Source of the DNA: Porticoccaceae bacterium
GTDB lineage: Bacteria > Pseudomonadota > Gammaproteobacteria > Pseudomonadales > Porticoccaceae
NCBI GenBank assembly: GCA_902562425.1
Contig: CACETF010000001.1
Location: 62,001-126,000, forward strand
DNA length: 64,000 bases
Direction: 5' to 3'
Positions 36,721 through 47,163 of the stretch are shown one piece after another. Position 1 is the stretch's first letter. Every line of letters begins with the position of its first letter. The notes beneath the pieces were generated by a model, which was not told the DNA's origin, made no database searches, and saw only the letters and a program-made list of their open reading frames with translations. The translations under genes were made by a program, and so were the position numbers.

Positions 36721-39630
36721 ATGATGAATAATGCACTCGAGCTTTTGAAGCCTGCACTTGTCTTTTTACTATTTACTTCAATCATTATGTTTCTTGCTCC
36801 AGCCGCTTTTGCCCAAGAAGAGGCGTCGGCTGATATAGAAGAAATTATTGTTGAGGGGATTAAAGGAAGTGCAAAGTCTCAAAGGGAGGCTAAGCGAAAC
36901 GCTAAAAATATAACTGACTCCATCTTCGCTGAGGAATTTGGAACGATGCCCGATTCAAACGTTGCTGAAGCTCTGCAACGAGTCACGGGAATTGGTATTG
37001 ACCGAAGAGATGGTGAGGGAACATTTGTTACCGTTCGTGGTGTGGATCCAAATTTGAACCAAGTCACTCTCAATGGTCAAACCGCTACCACTGGGCAAGA
37101 CGGCAGCGACTTTGATTTTTCAATGTTATCGGCAGATATGTTGAAAGCTATTGAAGTTGTAAAAACCCCAAGTGCCAATCACATAGAGGGTAGCCTTGGC
37201 GGCACAGTTAATCTGCTCACAAATAGACCATTGGACATGAGGTATTCTATTAGAAGCCTTGAAGTTCAGATGCAAAAAAGTGTGTTGGCGGATGAAACCG
37301 ATCCGGTAATAAAAGCAAATTTTGCAGACAAATTCGATAACGATCGCATAGGAATATCAGCTTCACTATTTTCTGATACTAAAAACACGAGGACTGATAT
37401 GTTTCAGTCGTTTGATCTTTTTCAGGTAAGAAATGTCCCAGGTATTAGCTATCAGACCGGTGAGGACTTGGGAGATGTATGGGCAAATATTCCAAATTTT
37501 CTTGAGCAAGTTATTAATTTTGATGAACGTACCAGAACCGGCGGAAATTTAATGTTTCAGTTCAGACCAAACGAAGCGTCGGAGTATTGGATTGATCACA
37601 GCTTTACAAGGCATGAGATTGACAAAGATCGGTTTGCAATCAGGGTAAACCGGCTTCACAGAAACAGTGCCACTAATCAGAACCCGTCATTGCCGGTCGC
37701 AGGAACTTGGATCATTGATGAGACAAGAGACATTGCGCTTGCGGGTCAAGCGGGTAAATCTGCGGGAAATCAAATCTCTATGCACTGGGTTACCCCTACA
37801 GATACATCAATCACAGAGCTTGGAACAATACAGGACATTGGAGAGTTTACCGTTACTGCAAAATTGGGACTGTCACGGAGTGAGCAGACTTGGCCAGATT
37901 ATAAATCGTTGAATTTCCTAGCTTTTGGCAATACAACACACCAAAATGGATTTGATTACAGGAATCCAGACGGTGGTTTCTTTTTAATTCCTACTTTTAT
38001 CTTGGATGAGGATCGTAATCCCAGTGCGCCCGTCGGGCTCACTTTTAATCAGACATGGATATACGACCGTCTTGTTACAGACGATCAGGATACCTATTCT
38101 GTTGACATCGAGCGAGATGTTGATGTCTCTATTTTTGATAAAATTCAGTTTGGGGGTAGGTATTTCGATCGAGAAAAGGGGCGGAGCCAGACGAGGGCGT
38201 TTGCAAATCCCGTTACCCCTGATGGTGCAGTTCGTCTAACAACAGAGGGGATCTCACAACCGTTTCCTGTAGACGATTTTTTTGCTGATGTCGCGCCTAA
38301 TGCTTTGACTTCAGGATGGGTAATACCTGATGTTAATTTAGTTTTTGATCAGTATGTGAATCCTGATTTTGTGGCTAATTATGAGGCAGATCCTCTAAAC
38401 TCGTGGTATATTTCCATGGACGCAACTGCCTTTTATTTCATGGCTGACTTCACCCTACTGGATGACAGACTCACGGGTGATGTGGGAGTGAGGTATGTGG
38501 ATACCAATCAGCGCGGTGTGGGTACCGGTGGAATTAATTTCCCCCGAAACGAAGGTTCTGCTCAATTTCCTGTTGATGTATCTCATTCTTATTCCAATGT
38601 CCTTCCAAGCCTGAATATGACATACATGTTGAAGGAGGATATGCTCCTGAGATTCGCCGCTTCTAAAGTGATTGCGAGGCCCAGCTTCAATGATTTGAGA
38701 GCTGGTACAACTGTCAGAGCATCTAACAGAAACGAAACCCCACGAGCAAGCGGGGGTAATCCTGCAGCTGATCCCTATGAGGCAACCAATTATGATTTAT
38801 CCTATGAGTGGTATTTTGGTGAGTCTGGACTCTTCTCGGCGGCGATATTTTATAAGGATATTACCGCATTTAATTTCAACCAAACTCAGTTAAGCGATGC
38901 TTATCCGGACAATACAAATAGTTCTAGTGGTATTCTTCTTGATAGTAGCACTTGCCTGAACCCGTATGTTGCTCCCGTTTTAGAAACCGGCACGGGACGT
39001 TTGAATGCGGACGGAGTTTTGATACCAGTTTCGATGTACGATGCTGAAACTTGTGAAGCCGCGCAAGTTACTATATCTCTCCCACGCTCTGGGGAGGGTG
39101 GCTTCATTAAGGGGTATGAATTGGGCTATCAGCAAGCATTTACTAAACTTCCCGGATTATTGTCTGGCTTGGGGGTGATGGCGAACTACACATTTACTGA
39201 TAGTGAAGCTTCTTACTTTTCAGAGGGGAATGAGGCCTATAGCGGATTTAGTTTCCTTAACACTTCTAAGGACACAATCAACGCCACTGTATACTGGCAA
39301 AAGGATCGTCATTCTGCAAAGCTTGCCTATAATTATCGCTCACCTCGTATGGTTAATGCGTCCACTTTGACTAACAGTGTTTATATGGAGGGTCGCAAGT
39401 CCGTTGATTTTTCCGCAAACTATCAGATCAATAAAATGTTTCGATTGTCTTTTCATGCTTTGAATTTGACGGAAGAATATGATCGAAAGTTCTTGGCTCG
39501 AACAGTTGAAAGCAATGGACTTGCCGGTGAAGGCAACGCTATTGACAACGATATCCCTGATTATTTGACAACGGATTTGAGATACACCGGAAGGACGTAT
39601 CGTCTTGGTTTATATATGAACTTTAACTAA
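36721..39630 (+). CDS. TonB-dependent receptor, probable fucan-oligosaccharide importer
   Basis: 969 aa. Signal peptide ending LAPAAFAQ, TonB-box-like IEEIIVEG, plug domain with EEFGTMPDSNVAEALQRVTGI, VTVRGVDPNLNQVTLNGQT, and a C-terminal barrel ending YMNFN. It belongs to the large carbohydrate-type receptor group common in marine gammaproteobacteria (long plug, about 950 aa), unlike the iron-type receptor at 6117. Strong AAAGGGGG upstream of ATG 36721. Its place between the L-fucose operon and a sulfatase implies import of fucan oligosaccharides. Followed by a strong terminator. Confidence 0.88.
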   Translation: MMNNALELLKPALVFLLFTSIIMFLAPAAFAQEEASADIEEIIVEGIKGSAKSQREAKRNAKNITDSIFAEEFGTMPDSNVAEALQRVTGIGIDRRDGEGTFVTVRGVDPNLNQVTLNGQTATTGQDGSDFDFSMLSADMLKAIEVVKTPSANHIEGSLGGTVNLLTNRPLDMRYSIRSLEVQMQKSVLADETDPVIKANFADKFDNDRIGISASLFSDTKNTRTDMFQSFDLFQVRNVPGISYQTGEDLGDVWANIPNFLEQVINFDERTRTGGNLMFQFRPNEASEYWIDHSFTRHEIDKDRFAIRVNRLHRNSATNQNPSLPVAGTWIIDETRDIALAGQAGKSAGNQISMHWVTPTDTSITELGTIQDIGEFTVTAKLGLSRSEQTWPDYKSLNFLAFGNTTHQNGFDYRNPDGGFFLIPTFILDEDRNPSAPVGLTFNQTWIYDRLVTDDQDTYSVDIERDVDVSIFDKIQFGGRYFDREKGRSQTRAFANPVTPDGAVRLTTEGISQPFPVDDFFADVAPNALTSGWVIPDVNLVFDQYVNPDFVANYEADPLNSWYISMDATAFYFMADFTLLDDRLTGDVGVRYVDTNQRGVGTGGINFPRNEGSAQFPVDVSHSYSNVLPSLNMTYMLKEDMLLRFAASKVIARPSFNDLRAGTTVRASNRNETPRASGGNPAADPYEATNYDLSYEWYFGESGLFSAAIFYKDITAFNFNQTQLSDAYPDNTNSSSGILLDSSTCLNPYVAPVLETGTGRLNADGVLIPVSMYDAETCEAAQVTISLPRSGEGGFIKGYELGYQQAFTKLPGLLSGLGVMANYTFTDSEASYFSEGNEAYSGFSFLNTSKDTINATVYWQKDRHSAKLAYNYRSPRMVNASTLTNSVYMEGRKSVDFSANYQINKMFRLSFHALNLTEEYDRKFLARTVESNGLAGEGNAIDNDIPDYLTTDLRYTGRTYRLGLYMNFN

Positions 39631-39652
39631 TATCCTCTTCCACATGGAATTT

Positions 39653-39687
39653 AAAAAGCCCTTCGATTAATTAGAAGGGCTTTTTTT
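39653..39687 (+). terminator. Rho-independent terminator of the TonB receptor gene
   Basis: AAAAAGCCCTTC (39653-39664), 9-nt loop, GAAGGGCTTTTT (39674-39685) and a run of T to 39687. Perfect 12-bp stem with a U-tract, 23 nt after the receptor stop codon. Confidence 0.92.
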
Positions 39688-39750
39688 CATTGAGACACAC
39701 TTTGATCGTTTTCTGTAGAGTATTATTTTGTAAATAATTCGGAGCATATA

Positions 39751-41589
39751 ATGAAAAGCGCCGTGTTTTCATTGGTTATTCTGATCGGATCTTTCAGTAG
39801 TTTTGGTTTTGCAAAAACATTTGACAATAATGAAAAAACTGGTAGTCAATCCAATATTATTCTGATCATTACTGATGACCAAGGCTATGGTGATCTTGGA
39901 ATTCATAATCAACTCATTAAAACGCCAGTCCTTGATAAGTTAGCAAAACAAAGTGTTCAGTTAACTAATTTTCACGTTGACCCCACTTGTTCCCCGACAA
40001 GAGCCGCTTTGATGACAGGAAAATATTCTATTAACGCGGGTGTATGGCATACGGTCATGGGGCGGCACATGTTGGCATCAAAACATGTTACTGTCGCAGA
40101 GGTCCTCAAGGATGCCGGCTATAAAACTGCGATGATTGGTAAATGGCACCTTGGAGATAATTATCCATTTAGGCCCCAAGATCAAGGTTTCGATCATGTG
40201 CTAATGCATGGGGGAGGAGGCGTTGGGCAGTCTCCTGACCATTGGGGAAATACTCAGTTTGATGATTCGTATTATTTGAATGGCAGAGCTAAAGCTTATG
40301 ATGGATATGCAACTGATATCTGGTTTGATGAGGCTATTTCTTATGTAAATAGATTCGAGGGCAAGTCAGATCCATTTTTTTTATACATCTCCACTAATGC
40401 TCCACATGTACCGTATAGGGCACCAAAATCCTATGTAGATAAATATCTTGAAGTCGGATTGCCACAAGACATGGCAACTTTTTATGCAATGATAACAAAC
40501 ATTGACTCTAACATAGGACGATTAATTGCTCGAACGGAGGCCGCCGGAATTTTGGATAATACGATCTTTATTTTTATGACAGACAATGGTTCAAGCCTTG
40601 CAATGCAGTCTGATGGCGAGCCTCTATCTATGCTAAGCGATGAATTGTTAGCGAGGTTAAATGTAACCAGTAGTTCGCTGAATCTTAATATGAGAGGAGG
40701 GAAGAACTCTGTTTATGAAGGGGGTCATCGTGTACCTTTTTTTATCAAATTTCCTGACAAAGCTCGAGTAACACCTAGGACTATTGGTAGTCTGACTGCG
40801 CATATTGATGTCATGCCCACGCTTCTTCAACTGGTAAATTTAGAATATTCTCCCGAAGATTTTGATGGTATTAGCTTAGTGGACACTTTACTTTTTAATG
40901 AAGGAATTCCGGATCGGACTTTGGTCGTAACTAATCAGCGCGTTCTCAATCCAACTTCTAAAATGCCATTCGCTGTGATGCAGAATGATTGGCGTTACGT
41001 GAAAGCAGCCAAAAAAGGAGACTTTGAACTATTCAATGTATCCAGTGATCCTGGTCAAACCCTAGATTTAATAGATGAATATCCAGAGATAGCTGATAAT
41101 TTAGCTGAGATATACAAAAGATGGTGGGAAAGTGTTTCCTCCACCGGATTTGAGACTTCACGGATAATTCTTGGATCAGATCTTGAAAACCCTAGCCGCA
41201 TTACTGGACACGATTGGCATGCAAAAACTACATCTAATAGCCCGTGGTGGCCTGGATTCGAGTATAACAAAGACAGATGGTCTTCAGGTTGGTTAGGAAA
41301 GGAAGACACGTATTTAGCCGCACCTTGGCAAGTTTTTTTTAGTGATGACGGACGATATACGTTTGACCTTTATTTACACGATAAATCGGCGAAGAAGCCC
41401 GTGAGAAAAGAATTTGCACACCTTAAATTGAATGATCAGGTTCTGACCAAAAAAATTAGCGTGGGCGATACGCACGCGTCTTTTGAAGCTGATGCCATTC
41501 AGGGTACATCACAGATTATGGCTTGGTTCGATGATGGCGATGATCAGGCAATCCCAGCTTTTTTTCTTTATGTTGAGAAACTAGACTGA
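39751..41589 (+). CDS. Exported type I sulfatase (family S1)
   Basis: 612 aa with signal peptide ending SSFGFA. Metal ligands in ITDDQGYGD, and the formylglycine motif C-x-P-x-R as CSPTR with Cys80; MIGKWHLG and MTDNGSS complete the active site. The 150-residue C-terminal extension (FFSDDGRYTFDLYLHD..) reads like an added beta-sandwich. Presumably removes sulfate from fucan in the periplasm or outside. It needs a formylglycine-generating enzyme, which is not in this window. Convergent with GH29 at 41634. Confidence 0.9.
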   Translation: MKSAVFSLVILIGSFSSFGFAKTFDNNEKTGSQSNIILIITDDQGYGDLGIHNQLIKTPVLDKLAKQSVQLTNFHVDPTCSPTRAALMTGKYSINAGVWHTVMGRHMLASKHVTVAEVLKDAGYKTAMIGKWHLGDNYPFRPQDQGFDHVLMHGGGGVGQSPDHWGNTQFDDSYYLNGRAKAYDGYATDIWFDEAISYVNRFEGKSDPFFLYISTNAPHVPYRAPKSYVDKYLEVGLPQDMATFYAMITNIDSNIGRLIARTEAAGILDNTIFIFMTDNGSSLAMQSDGEPLSMLSDELLARLNVTSSSLNLNMRGGKNSVYEGGHRVPFFIKFPDKARVTPRTIGSLTAHIDVMPTLLQLVNLEYSPEDFDGISLVDTLLFNEGIPDRTLVVTNQRVLNPTSKMPFAVMQNDWRYVKAAKKGDFELFNVSSDPGQTLDLIDEYPEIADNLAEIYKRWWESVSSTGFETSRIILGSDLENPSRITGHDWHAKTTSNSPWWPGFEYNKDRWSSGWLGKEDTYLAAPWQVFFSDDGRYTFDLYLHDKSAKKPVRKEFAHLKLNDQVLTKKISVGDTHASFEADAIQGTSQIMAWFDDGDDQAIPAFFLYVEKLD

Positions 41590-41633
41590 TCATTGGATAA
41601 AAACAGATGTCTCGATAATGAGGGAAGATTACT

Positions 41634-43196
41634 CTAAAGGACAACTTCAATTGCATATCCAATGCCGCTTCTGGAAAATTTAGGTAATTCAATAATTGTT
41701 TTGTTTCCTTTGTTAGCCCACTTTAAATTAATTGACTCACCTAACAAATTCATCTGTTTTATCTCATAACCGGAGAGCGCTTCAACCATAATCTTATTGC
41801 TTGAAGGTCTTTGGAGAGATATCAGGTATACTTTATTTTGCTTTTTTGTAAACCAATAATCATTTTCCTCAAATTCGAAGGTTGGCACATTCTCCTCTCT
41901 ATGCTCGGTACCTCGGATGGATATTTTAGTCGGACCTTCATGTGTAACCTCCCAAGGACCGGTGCCGTAAATGGCGTCTCCATTAGTATTTAACCAATCG
42001 CCTACAGTTTCTAAACTTGATATTGCCTCCGGCGGGATTGAGCCGAGGCCATCAGGCCCTACATTGAGAAGAAAGTTACCGCCCTTACTAACATTTTCCA
42101 CAAGCCAAAATAATAATTCTTTTGGAGATTTCCAATCTTTATCATATATCTTATAGCCCCAAGAATTATTGGTTGTGGCAATTCCTTCCCATGTTTCCTC
42201 AAAGGCTTGATCAGGTATTACATTGTCTCCGACACCGCCGGGCATACCAATATCACCAAAACCATTTCCCACACGCCAATTTATTAATGTCTCGGGACTG
42301 TATTGATAGGCAACCCGATAAAATTGCATGCTATATTTCGGCGGGATATACATTGCATTATCAAACCAGATTTGTGAGATTTTGTAGTTGGATAGTAATT
42401 CTTTTACTTGAGGAATAGATTTATTGGCGATGTATTCATCGAATTTTATTGGGGACGGATCCCAATTATTGTAAAAGAGTTGCTTTCTTGGTTTTTTCCC
42501 ATCCTTTGGTCCATAGTCCAAAATGCCTCCGTCTCCACCATCACGCCAATCAAGCGTATTTGAGTAATAAATCCCAAATGAGATACCTGCCTTTGTTGCA
42601 GCAATTTCCATTTCTTTGATGATATCCCGTCCAAAAGGGGTGGCATCAACAACATTAAAGCTACTCACTTCGGAATTATAGAGTGCGAAGCCTTCGTGGT
42701 GTTTTGAGGTGATTACGATGTACCTCATGCCGGCAGCCTTTGCCACAGCAATCCACTCTTCGGCATTAAATTTTATTGGATTGAAATCTTCGGCTAGTTT
42801 AGCGTATATGTCGCGCGGAATTTCCTTGTTACGCATTACCCACTCAGCCACTCTGGGCCCGATCCCATTTTCCTCCATGGTTTCCCCCTTCCACACGCCT
42901 CCTAAGCTCGAATAGAGTCCCCAGTGTATAAACATTCCAAATTTATTTTTGTTGAAGCGTTCCCTCCCAAGTTGTTTTGCTGCGCTGGAGTTCATAAGTT
43001 TCCATTCTTTTTTTAGACGGACCATTTCTTCAGAACAAGGAATTCCTGAACCATCAAAACCATAAAATTTTTCTTTTTCCGTTTCAGACATAGAATTATG
43101 CAAATCAAGTTCGGCTTTTGTGCAAGCTATGGTAGTGTGTGTAAGAGAAAACAGAGCCCCCACAATAATTGGTTTGAGTAATGCAAAATGCTTCAT
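41634..43196 (-). CDS. Exported GH29 alpha-L-fucosidase
   Basis: 520 aa. N-terminal signal (LLKPIIVGALFSLTHTTIAC; Cys25 could be a lipobox). GH29 landmarks: FGMFIHWGLYS (about 86-96), SKHHEGFALY (about 164-173), and the nucleophile Asp279 in QIWFDN. GNFLLNVGPDGLG is typical of the catalytic-domain end. A C-terminal beta domain follows. Releases alpha-L-fucose from fucan oligosaccharides. Divergent from the zinc dehydrogenase at 43713. Confidence 0.92.
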   Translation of the reverse strand: MKHFALLKPIIVGALFSLTHTTIACTKAELDLHNSMSETEKEKFYGFDGSGIPCSEEMVRLKKEWKLMNSSAAKQLGRERFNKNKFGMFIHWGLYSSLGGVWKGETMEENGIGPRVAEWVMRNKEIPRDIYAKLAEDFNPIKFNAEEWIAVAKAAGMRYIVITSKHHEGFALYNSEVSSFNVVDATPFGRDIIKEMEIAATKAGISFGIYYSNTLDWRDGGDGGILDYGPKDGKKPRKQLFYNNWDPSPIKFDEYIANKSIPQVKELLSNYKISQIWFDNAMYIPPKYSMQFYRVAYQYSPETLINWRVGNGFGDIGMPGGVGDNVIPDQAFEETWEGIATTNNSWGYKIYDKDWKSPKELLFWLVENVSKGGNFLLNVGPDGLGSIPPEAISSLETVGDWLNTNGDAIYGTGPWEVTHEGPTKISIRGTEHREENVPTFEFEENDYWFTKKQNKVYLISLQRPSSNKIMVEALSGYEIKQMNLLGESINLKWANKGNKTIIELPKFSRSGIGYAIEVVL

Positions 43197-43478
43197 AAGA
43201 TTCTCTTTTTTGTTTTGATAAATGTTGATCGCTTGATCCTAATCATTTCACAACCAAGGTGCGGTTGACCTTTCTAATTCATTAGATGACTATTATAATG
43301 ATTTTTATATTTAAAAAACAATTAGACTTGTGCCAGTCTGATACGCCATGATTAAACTTCTCCAAGTGCATAAGCCAACTTTAACGAATTTGTTTTTTGG
43401 CACAATAACACATTGTGATATTTATGCGGATGACCAACAAAAATTCATTAAGCTTTTTTTAAAACGGGGATTACCATC

Positions 43479-43694
43479 TCAAAAATTAATTAGTGCGAGC
43501 AAAAATATGGCAGAAATAAGATATTGATACTTCATTTTGAGACCGTTGTTGAAGTTTCCGTAGATTGAGTGCCGGGTTAAGAACTGATGCGTAACAAAAG
43601 CAATGATAGAGGCAAAACAGTTTGGGATTGTTGTAGATAAAAAAAGTGCATAAATGTAAAAATTGGAAATGATGTTTAAAATTATATTTGTCAA
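43479..43694 (-). pseudogene. Possible GtrA-like membrane protein fragment in the 43197-43712 spacer
   Basis: A 71-aa frame with two hydrophobic stretches and FASIIAFVTHQFLTRHSIY, reminiscent of GtrA-family helices, but truncated and without a ribosome site. The rest of the 516-bp spacer (43197-43478) shows only AT-rich promoter-like sequence for the divergent fucosidase and dehydrogenase genes. Confidence 0.25.
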
Positions 43695-43712
43695 GAATCT
43701 TTAGGAGCCGCT

Positions 43713-44726
43713 GTGAAATCAATCGTTTGCACTGAACCTGGCAATTTAATTATCGAGGAACGGTCTGATCCTACTCCTCCGAAGGGGTGGGTCACTCTTA
43801 AAATGAAGAGGATAGGTCTTTGTGGCACTGACTTCCATATTTTTAAAGGCTTACATCCATTTCTTGAATACCCACGTGTTATGGGTCATGAGTTATCTGG
43901 AGAGATTCTAGAGACTCCTAAAAATAGTCAATTCAGCGTTGGGGACAGAGTGATTATTAATCCCTACTTGTCATGTGGTAACTGTGTTTCCTGCAAAAAA
44001 AACAAGTCAAATTGTTGTGTAAATTTAAAGGTTCTGGGGGTCCATACAGATGGTGGGATGTGTGAGTTTCTCTGTCTACCAGAGCGGGCGATCTACCCTG
44101 CGAGGGGACTCACACTATCAGAAGCTGCGATGGTTGAATTTCTGTCAATCGGCGCACATGCTGTGAGTCGAGGCCAACTTCTTGCAGGAAGTCGTATTCT
44201 TGTTATAGGTGCTGGACCGATTGGACTTGGGGTTGCTCTTTTTGCGTCTTTTGAGGAGGCTTGCACTGTGGCAATTTTGGATGTTAATCCAGAGCGCGTG
44301 GCGTTTGCGCAGAATTTAGGTGATGGTTTCACTGGATTTGTTGTTGAGGATGATATTGACGAAAAATTTAGGGAGTTTACCAGGGGAGATATGTTTGATG
44401 TTGTTTTTGATGCCACTGGTAATGCTCAATCCATGGAGAAGAGTCTCAATTACACCGCTCATGGAGGAGCTTGCGTTTTTGTTAGTGTTGTGAAAGATAT
44501 TATAAAGTTCTCAGATCCATTTTTTCACGCACGAGAAATGCAGATTATTGGCAGTAGGAACGCTACACGAGTGGATTTTGATAATGTTATTGACAAAATA
44601 CATTCCGGAAAAATTCCAAGCTCGGAATTAAATTCACATAATATAGACTTGTTTGATTTGCCGAAGCAACTTCCCACTTGGATAGAGGACGGTAGTGGTT
44701 TGGTAAAGGCAATTGCGTATCTATAG
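43713..44726 (+). CDS. Zinc-dependent sugar-acid/polyol dehydrogenase (RspB/LgoD-like MDR)
   Basis: 337 aa. Catalytic zinc Cys/His in GLCGTDFHIF and GHE, structural zinc cysteines in CGNCVSCKKNKSNCC, Rossmann GAGPIGLG. It groups by eye with L-gulonate/L-galactonate 5-dehydrogenases. GTG start with AGGAG 5 nt upstream. Followed 42 nt later by a mannitol-dehydrogenase-family gene, the same pairing known for L-gulonate/D-mannonate interconversion. Here it may act on a sugar acid from the same glycan (inference). Confidence 0.82.
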   Translation: MKSIVCTEPGNLIIEERSDPTPPKGWVTLKMKRIGLCGTDFHIFKGLHPFLEYPRVMGHELSGEILETPKNSQFSVGDRVIINPYLSCGNCVSCKKNKSNCCVNLKVLGVHTDGGMCEFLCLPERAIYPARGLTLSEAAMVEFLSIGAHAVSRGQLLAGSRILVIGAGPIGLGVALFASFEEACTVAILDVNPERVAFAQNLGDGFTGFVVEDDIDEKFREFTRGDMFDVVFDATGNAQSMEKSLNYTAHGGACVFVSVVKDIIKFSDPFFHAREMQIIGSRNATRVDFDNVIDKIHSGKIPSSELNSHNIDLFDLPKQLPTWIEDGSGLVKAIAYL

Positions 44727-44768
44727 GCGTTGTCTTTTTGATTTACAACAAACTGAGAAGATTTTTGG

Positions 44769-46232
44769 ATGAAAAATCAGTTGTGCAATGACACTATCAG
44801 CAATTTAGGTGATAACGTCCAATTACCGGGCTATGATCGATCTAAGTTAGAGGTTGGTATAGTGCATCTAGGACCGGGAGCATTTCATAGAGCACATCAA
44901 GCGGTGTATACCGACGACTTATTGAGGCTAAACTACAAAAACTGGGGAATCTGCGCGGTTTCCCTAAATAGTTCGCGTTTTAGGGATAATGTAAAAAGAC
45001 AAGACAATCTCTACACGTTAGCCATAAGAGATATTGATCCCAAACTTCGAATTATCGGCTCCATTATTGATGTTTTATTTGCTCCAGCAAGTCCTGAAGC
45101 TGTTATTTCAAGGCTATCAGAAAGTAATGTGAAAGTTGTGACTCTTACGATTACTGAAAAGGGGTATTGTTTATTGCCGAATAATCGTTTAGATTTTGAG
45201 AATTCGGACGTAAAGTTTGATTTGGAGCATCCTGACACGCCAAAAACTGCAATTGGATACCTTTCAGCTGGTTTGCGTAAGCGCTATCGCGAGAATCTGG
45301 ATCCTTTTGTTTTGGTTAGTTGCGACAACCTTATGGATAACGGTGTTGTTTTAAAGCAAGCGGTCGTAGATTTTTCCTCTGAAATTGACCAAGATCTGGC
45401 AAGCTGGATTTCATATAATGTCTTTTCACCGCGTACAATGGTGGACAGCATTACGCCCACAACCAATCAAGCTCTGATAAAAAGTGTTGAGAATGGCCTG
45501 GGATTTGTCGATAAGTGGCCGGTGCAGAGAGAGAATTTTTCCCAATGGATCTTTGAGGATGTACCTGGAATGGTACTTCCTCCCTGGGATTCCGTTGGCG
45601 CGATATTCGGAGCAGATGTCAAGAAATACGAATCTTGTAAATTAAAAATTCTTAACGGTTTGCACTCTAGTATTGCTTTTGTAGGGCTAATTTCGGGTTT
45701 TGAGACTGTAGCTGAAGCATTAGAGAATAAACTGATAAGTGATTACGTCCAAAAATTGTTGGATTTTGAAATAATTCCCTCCTTGACGGCACCAGAGGGC
45801 CTAGATGTTCAAACATACTCAACCGCTATACTGCAGCGCTTTAAAAACACTCAAATCCATCATTTTTTGTCTCAAATTGCTTGGGACAGTAGTAAAAAAA
45901 TTCCAGTTCGTATTTTAGACACCTTACAAGACAATTATCGTTTGGAGAATCCTTGTGACGGTCTTTGTTTGGCAATATCTTCTTGGATGGTTCTGATTGA
46001 ACTTATGATATCTAGTGATGTTCCGATCGTGGATCCTATCGTGGATGAGCTGAAGGATATCATTCTTACAACACCACAGAACAGAGAGCAAGTTGATGCA
46101 TTTTTGGCTTTAGAGCAAGTCTTCCCTAAAGATTTAGTTGATAACTCGTCATTTAGGCGCACAGTTATAAGGTATTTCCTCGAACTTAAGGAAGATCCCT
46201 TGTCAACATTAAAAAAATATAATTGCACTTAG
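44769..46232 (+). CDS. Mannitol dehydrogenase/fructuronate reductase-family oxidoreductase (UxuB-like)
   Basis: 487 aa long-chain polyol dehydrogenase. N-terminal GIVHLGPGAFHRAHQA binds NAD; active-site K291, N296 and H299 (KLKILNGLH) match the family K-x4-N-x2-H pattern. Such enzymes reduce keto-uronates to aldonates. Together with the zinc dehydrogenase upstream it could epimerise or redirect a sugar acid toward another route. Substrate unknown. Confidence 0.87.
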   Translation: MKNQLCNDTISNLGDNVQLPGYDRSKLEVGIVHLGPGAFHRAHQAVYTDDLLRLNYKNWGICAVSLNSSRFRDNVKRQDNLYTLAIRDIDPKLRIIGSIIDVLFAPASPEAVISRLSESNVKVVTLTITEKGYCLLPNNRLDFENSDVKFDLEHPDTPKTAIGYLSAGLRKRYRENLDPFVLVSCDNLMDNGVVLKQAVVDFSSEIDQDLASWISYNVFSPRTMVDSITPTTNQALIKSVENGLGFVDKWPVQRENFSQWIFEDVPGMVLPPWDSVGAIFGADVKKYESCKLKILNGLHSSIAFVGLISGFETVAEALENKLISDYVQKLLDFEIIPSLTAPEGLDVQTYSTAILQRFKNTQIHHFLSQIAWDSSKKIPVRILDTLQDNYRLENPCDGLCLAISSWMVLIELMISSDVPIVDPIVDELKDIILTTPQNREQVDAFLALEQVFPKDLVDNSSFRRTVIRYFLELKEDPLSTLKKYNCT

Positions 46233-46315
46233 CGTGATTTTTTGTACTGGATCAGACAGAGAGGCTCTTGTAAATCTTTTTGGCTGTAAATCCAGCAAAT
46301 ATGTTTAAAGCAGTT

Positions 46316-47149
46316 TTAACAGTCAATTAATCTGTAGAATTCCTTGGCATTAGAGCCAAAAATTTTATCACGGCTACTTTTAAAATGGATTGCTAGATAT
46401 TGCTCGAGCAAATTTTTGACTTCATTATATTTTGCTGCAACAAGACAAACGGGCCAGTCAGAGCCATACATGACTCTATTCTCGCCAAAACATGTAATGG
46501 TGTGTTCAATAAATGGAAAGATAATCTCTGGAGTCCAGTTTGCCCAATCAGCCTCAGTTACCATTCCTGAGAGTTTGCAGTAGACGTGCTTATGAAGTGA
46601 GACGGCTTTTATATTTTGAATCCAATCTCGGTGTGGTTTAGCTTTTATGTTTGGCTTGGCGATGTGGTCAATCACAAGACGCATTTCAGGAAGTTTATCC
46701 AGCAGCTTTCTGACAGACTTCAGCTGATTTTCATAAACCAAAATTTCATAGCAATAGTCATGTTCACTTAATATTTTTATCCCTCTAATGAAGTCAGGGT
46801 GAAGCATAAAATCATCTTCCTCTCCCTGAAGCACATGACGAAAACCTTTCAACTTATGATGTTGATGCTTTTGTTCCAGAAATTCATGCAGATTAACACT
46901 ACACACATCTACCCAACCTACAACACCTTTTATGATGTTAAACTCATCGCTTAACTTTAGAAGCCAGTCGGTCTCTGCGTAAGACTGTCTGGCTTGAACG
47001 GCAATACACCCCCCGATCTTTGCGTTGGTTAGAACATTGGAGAACTCCTCAGGTAAATAGTTCCGCTTGAGTAACGACATTGATCCATCAATCCAATCAT
47101 ATTCCGAAGGGTTGTACTTCCAGAAATGATTGTGTGTATCAATATCCAT
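46316..47149 (-). CDS. L-fucono-1,5-lactonase (amidohydrolase family, COG3618-like)
   Basis: 277 aa TIM-barrel lactonase: IDTHNHFWKY at the N-terminus, KGFRHVLQ, the metal/base segment IDHIAKPNI, and YGSDWPVC near the C-terminus. Hydrolyses L-fucono-lactone to L-fuconate, linking the AKR dehydrogenase with FucD. Cytoplasmic (no signal peptide). It is 14 nt downstream of a sulfatase gene on the same strand, so it is in an operon with it rather than with the other pathway genes. Confidence 0.88.
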   Translation of the reverse strand: MDIDTHNHFWKYNPSEYDWIDGSMSLLKRNYLPEEFSNVLTNAKIGGCIAVQARQSYAETDWLLKLSDEFNIIKGVVGWVDVCSVNLHEFLEQKHQHHKLKGFRHVLQGEEDDFMLHPDFIRGIKILSEHDYCYEILVYENQLKSVRKLLDKLPEMRLVIDHIAKPNIKAKPHRDWIQNIKAVSLHKHVYCKLSGMVTEADWANWTPEIIFPFIEHTITCFGENRVMYGSDWPVCLVAAKYNEVKNLLEQYLAIHFKSSRDKIFGSNAKEFYRLIDC

Positions 47150-47163
47150 GTCTGATGTCCTAA

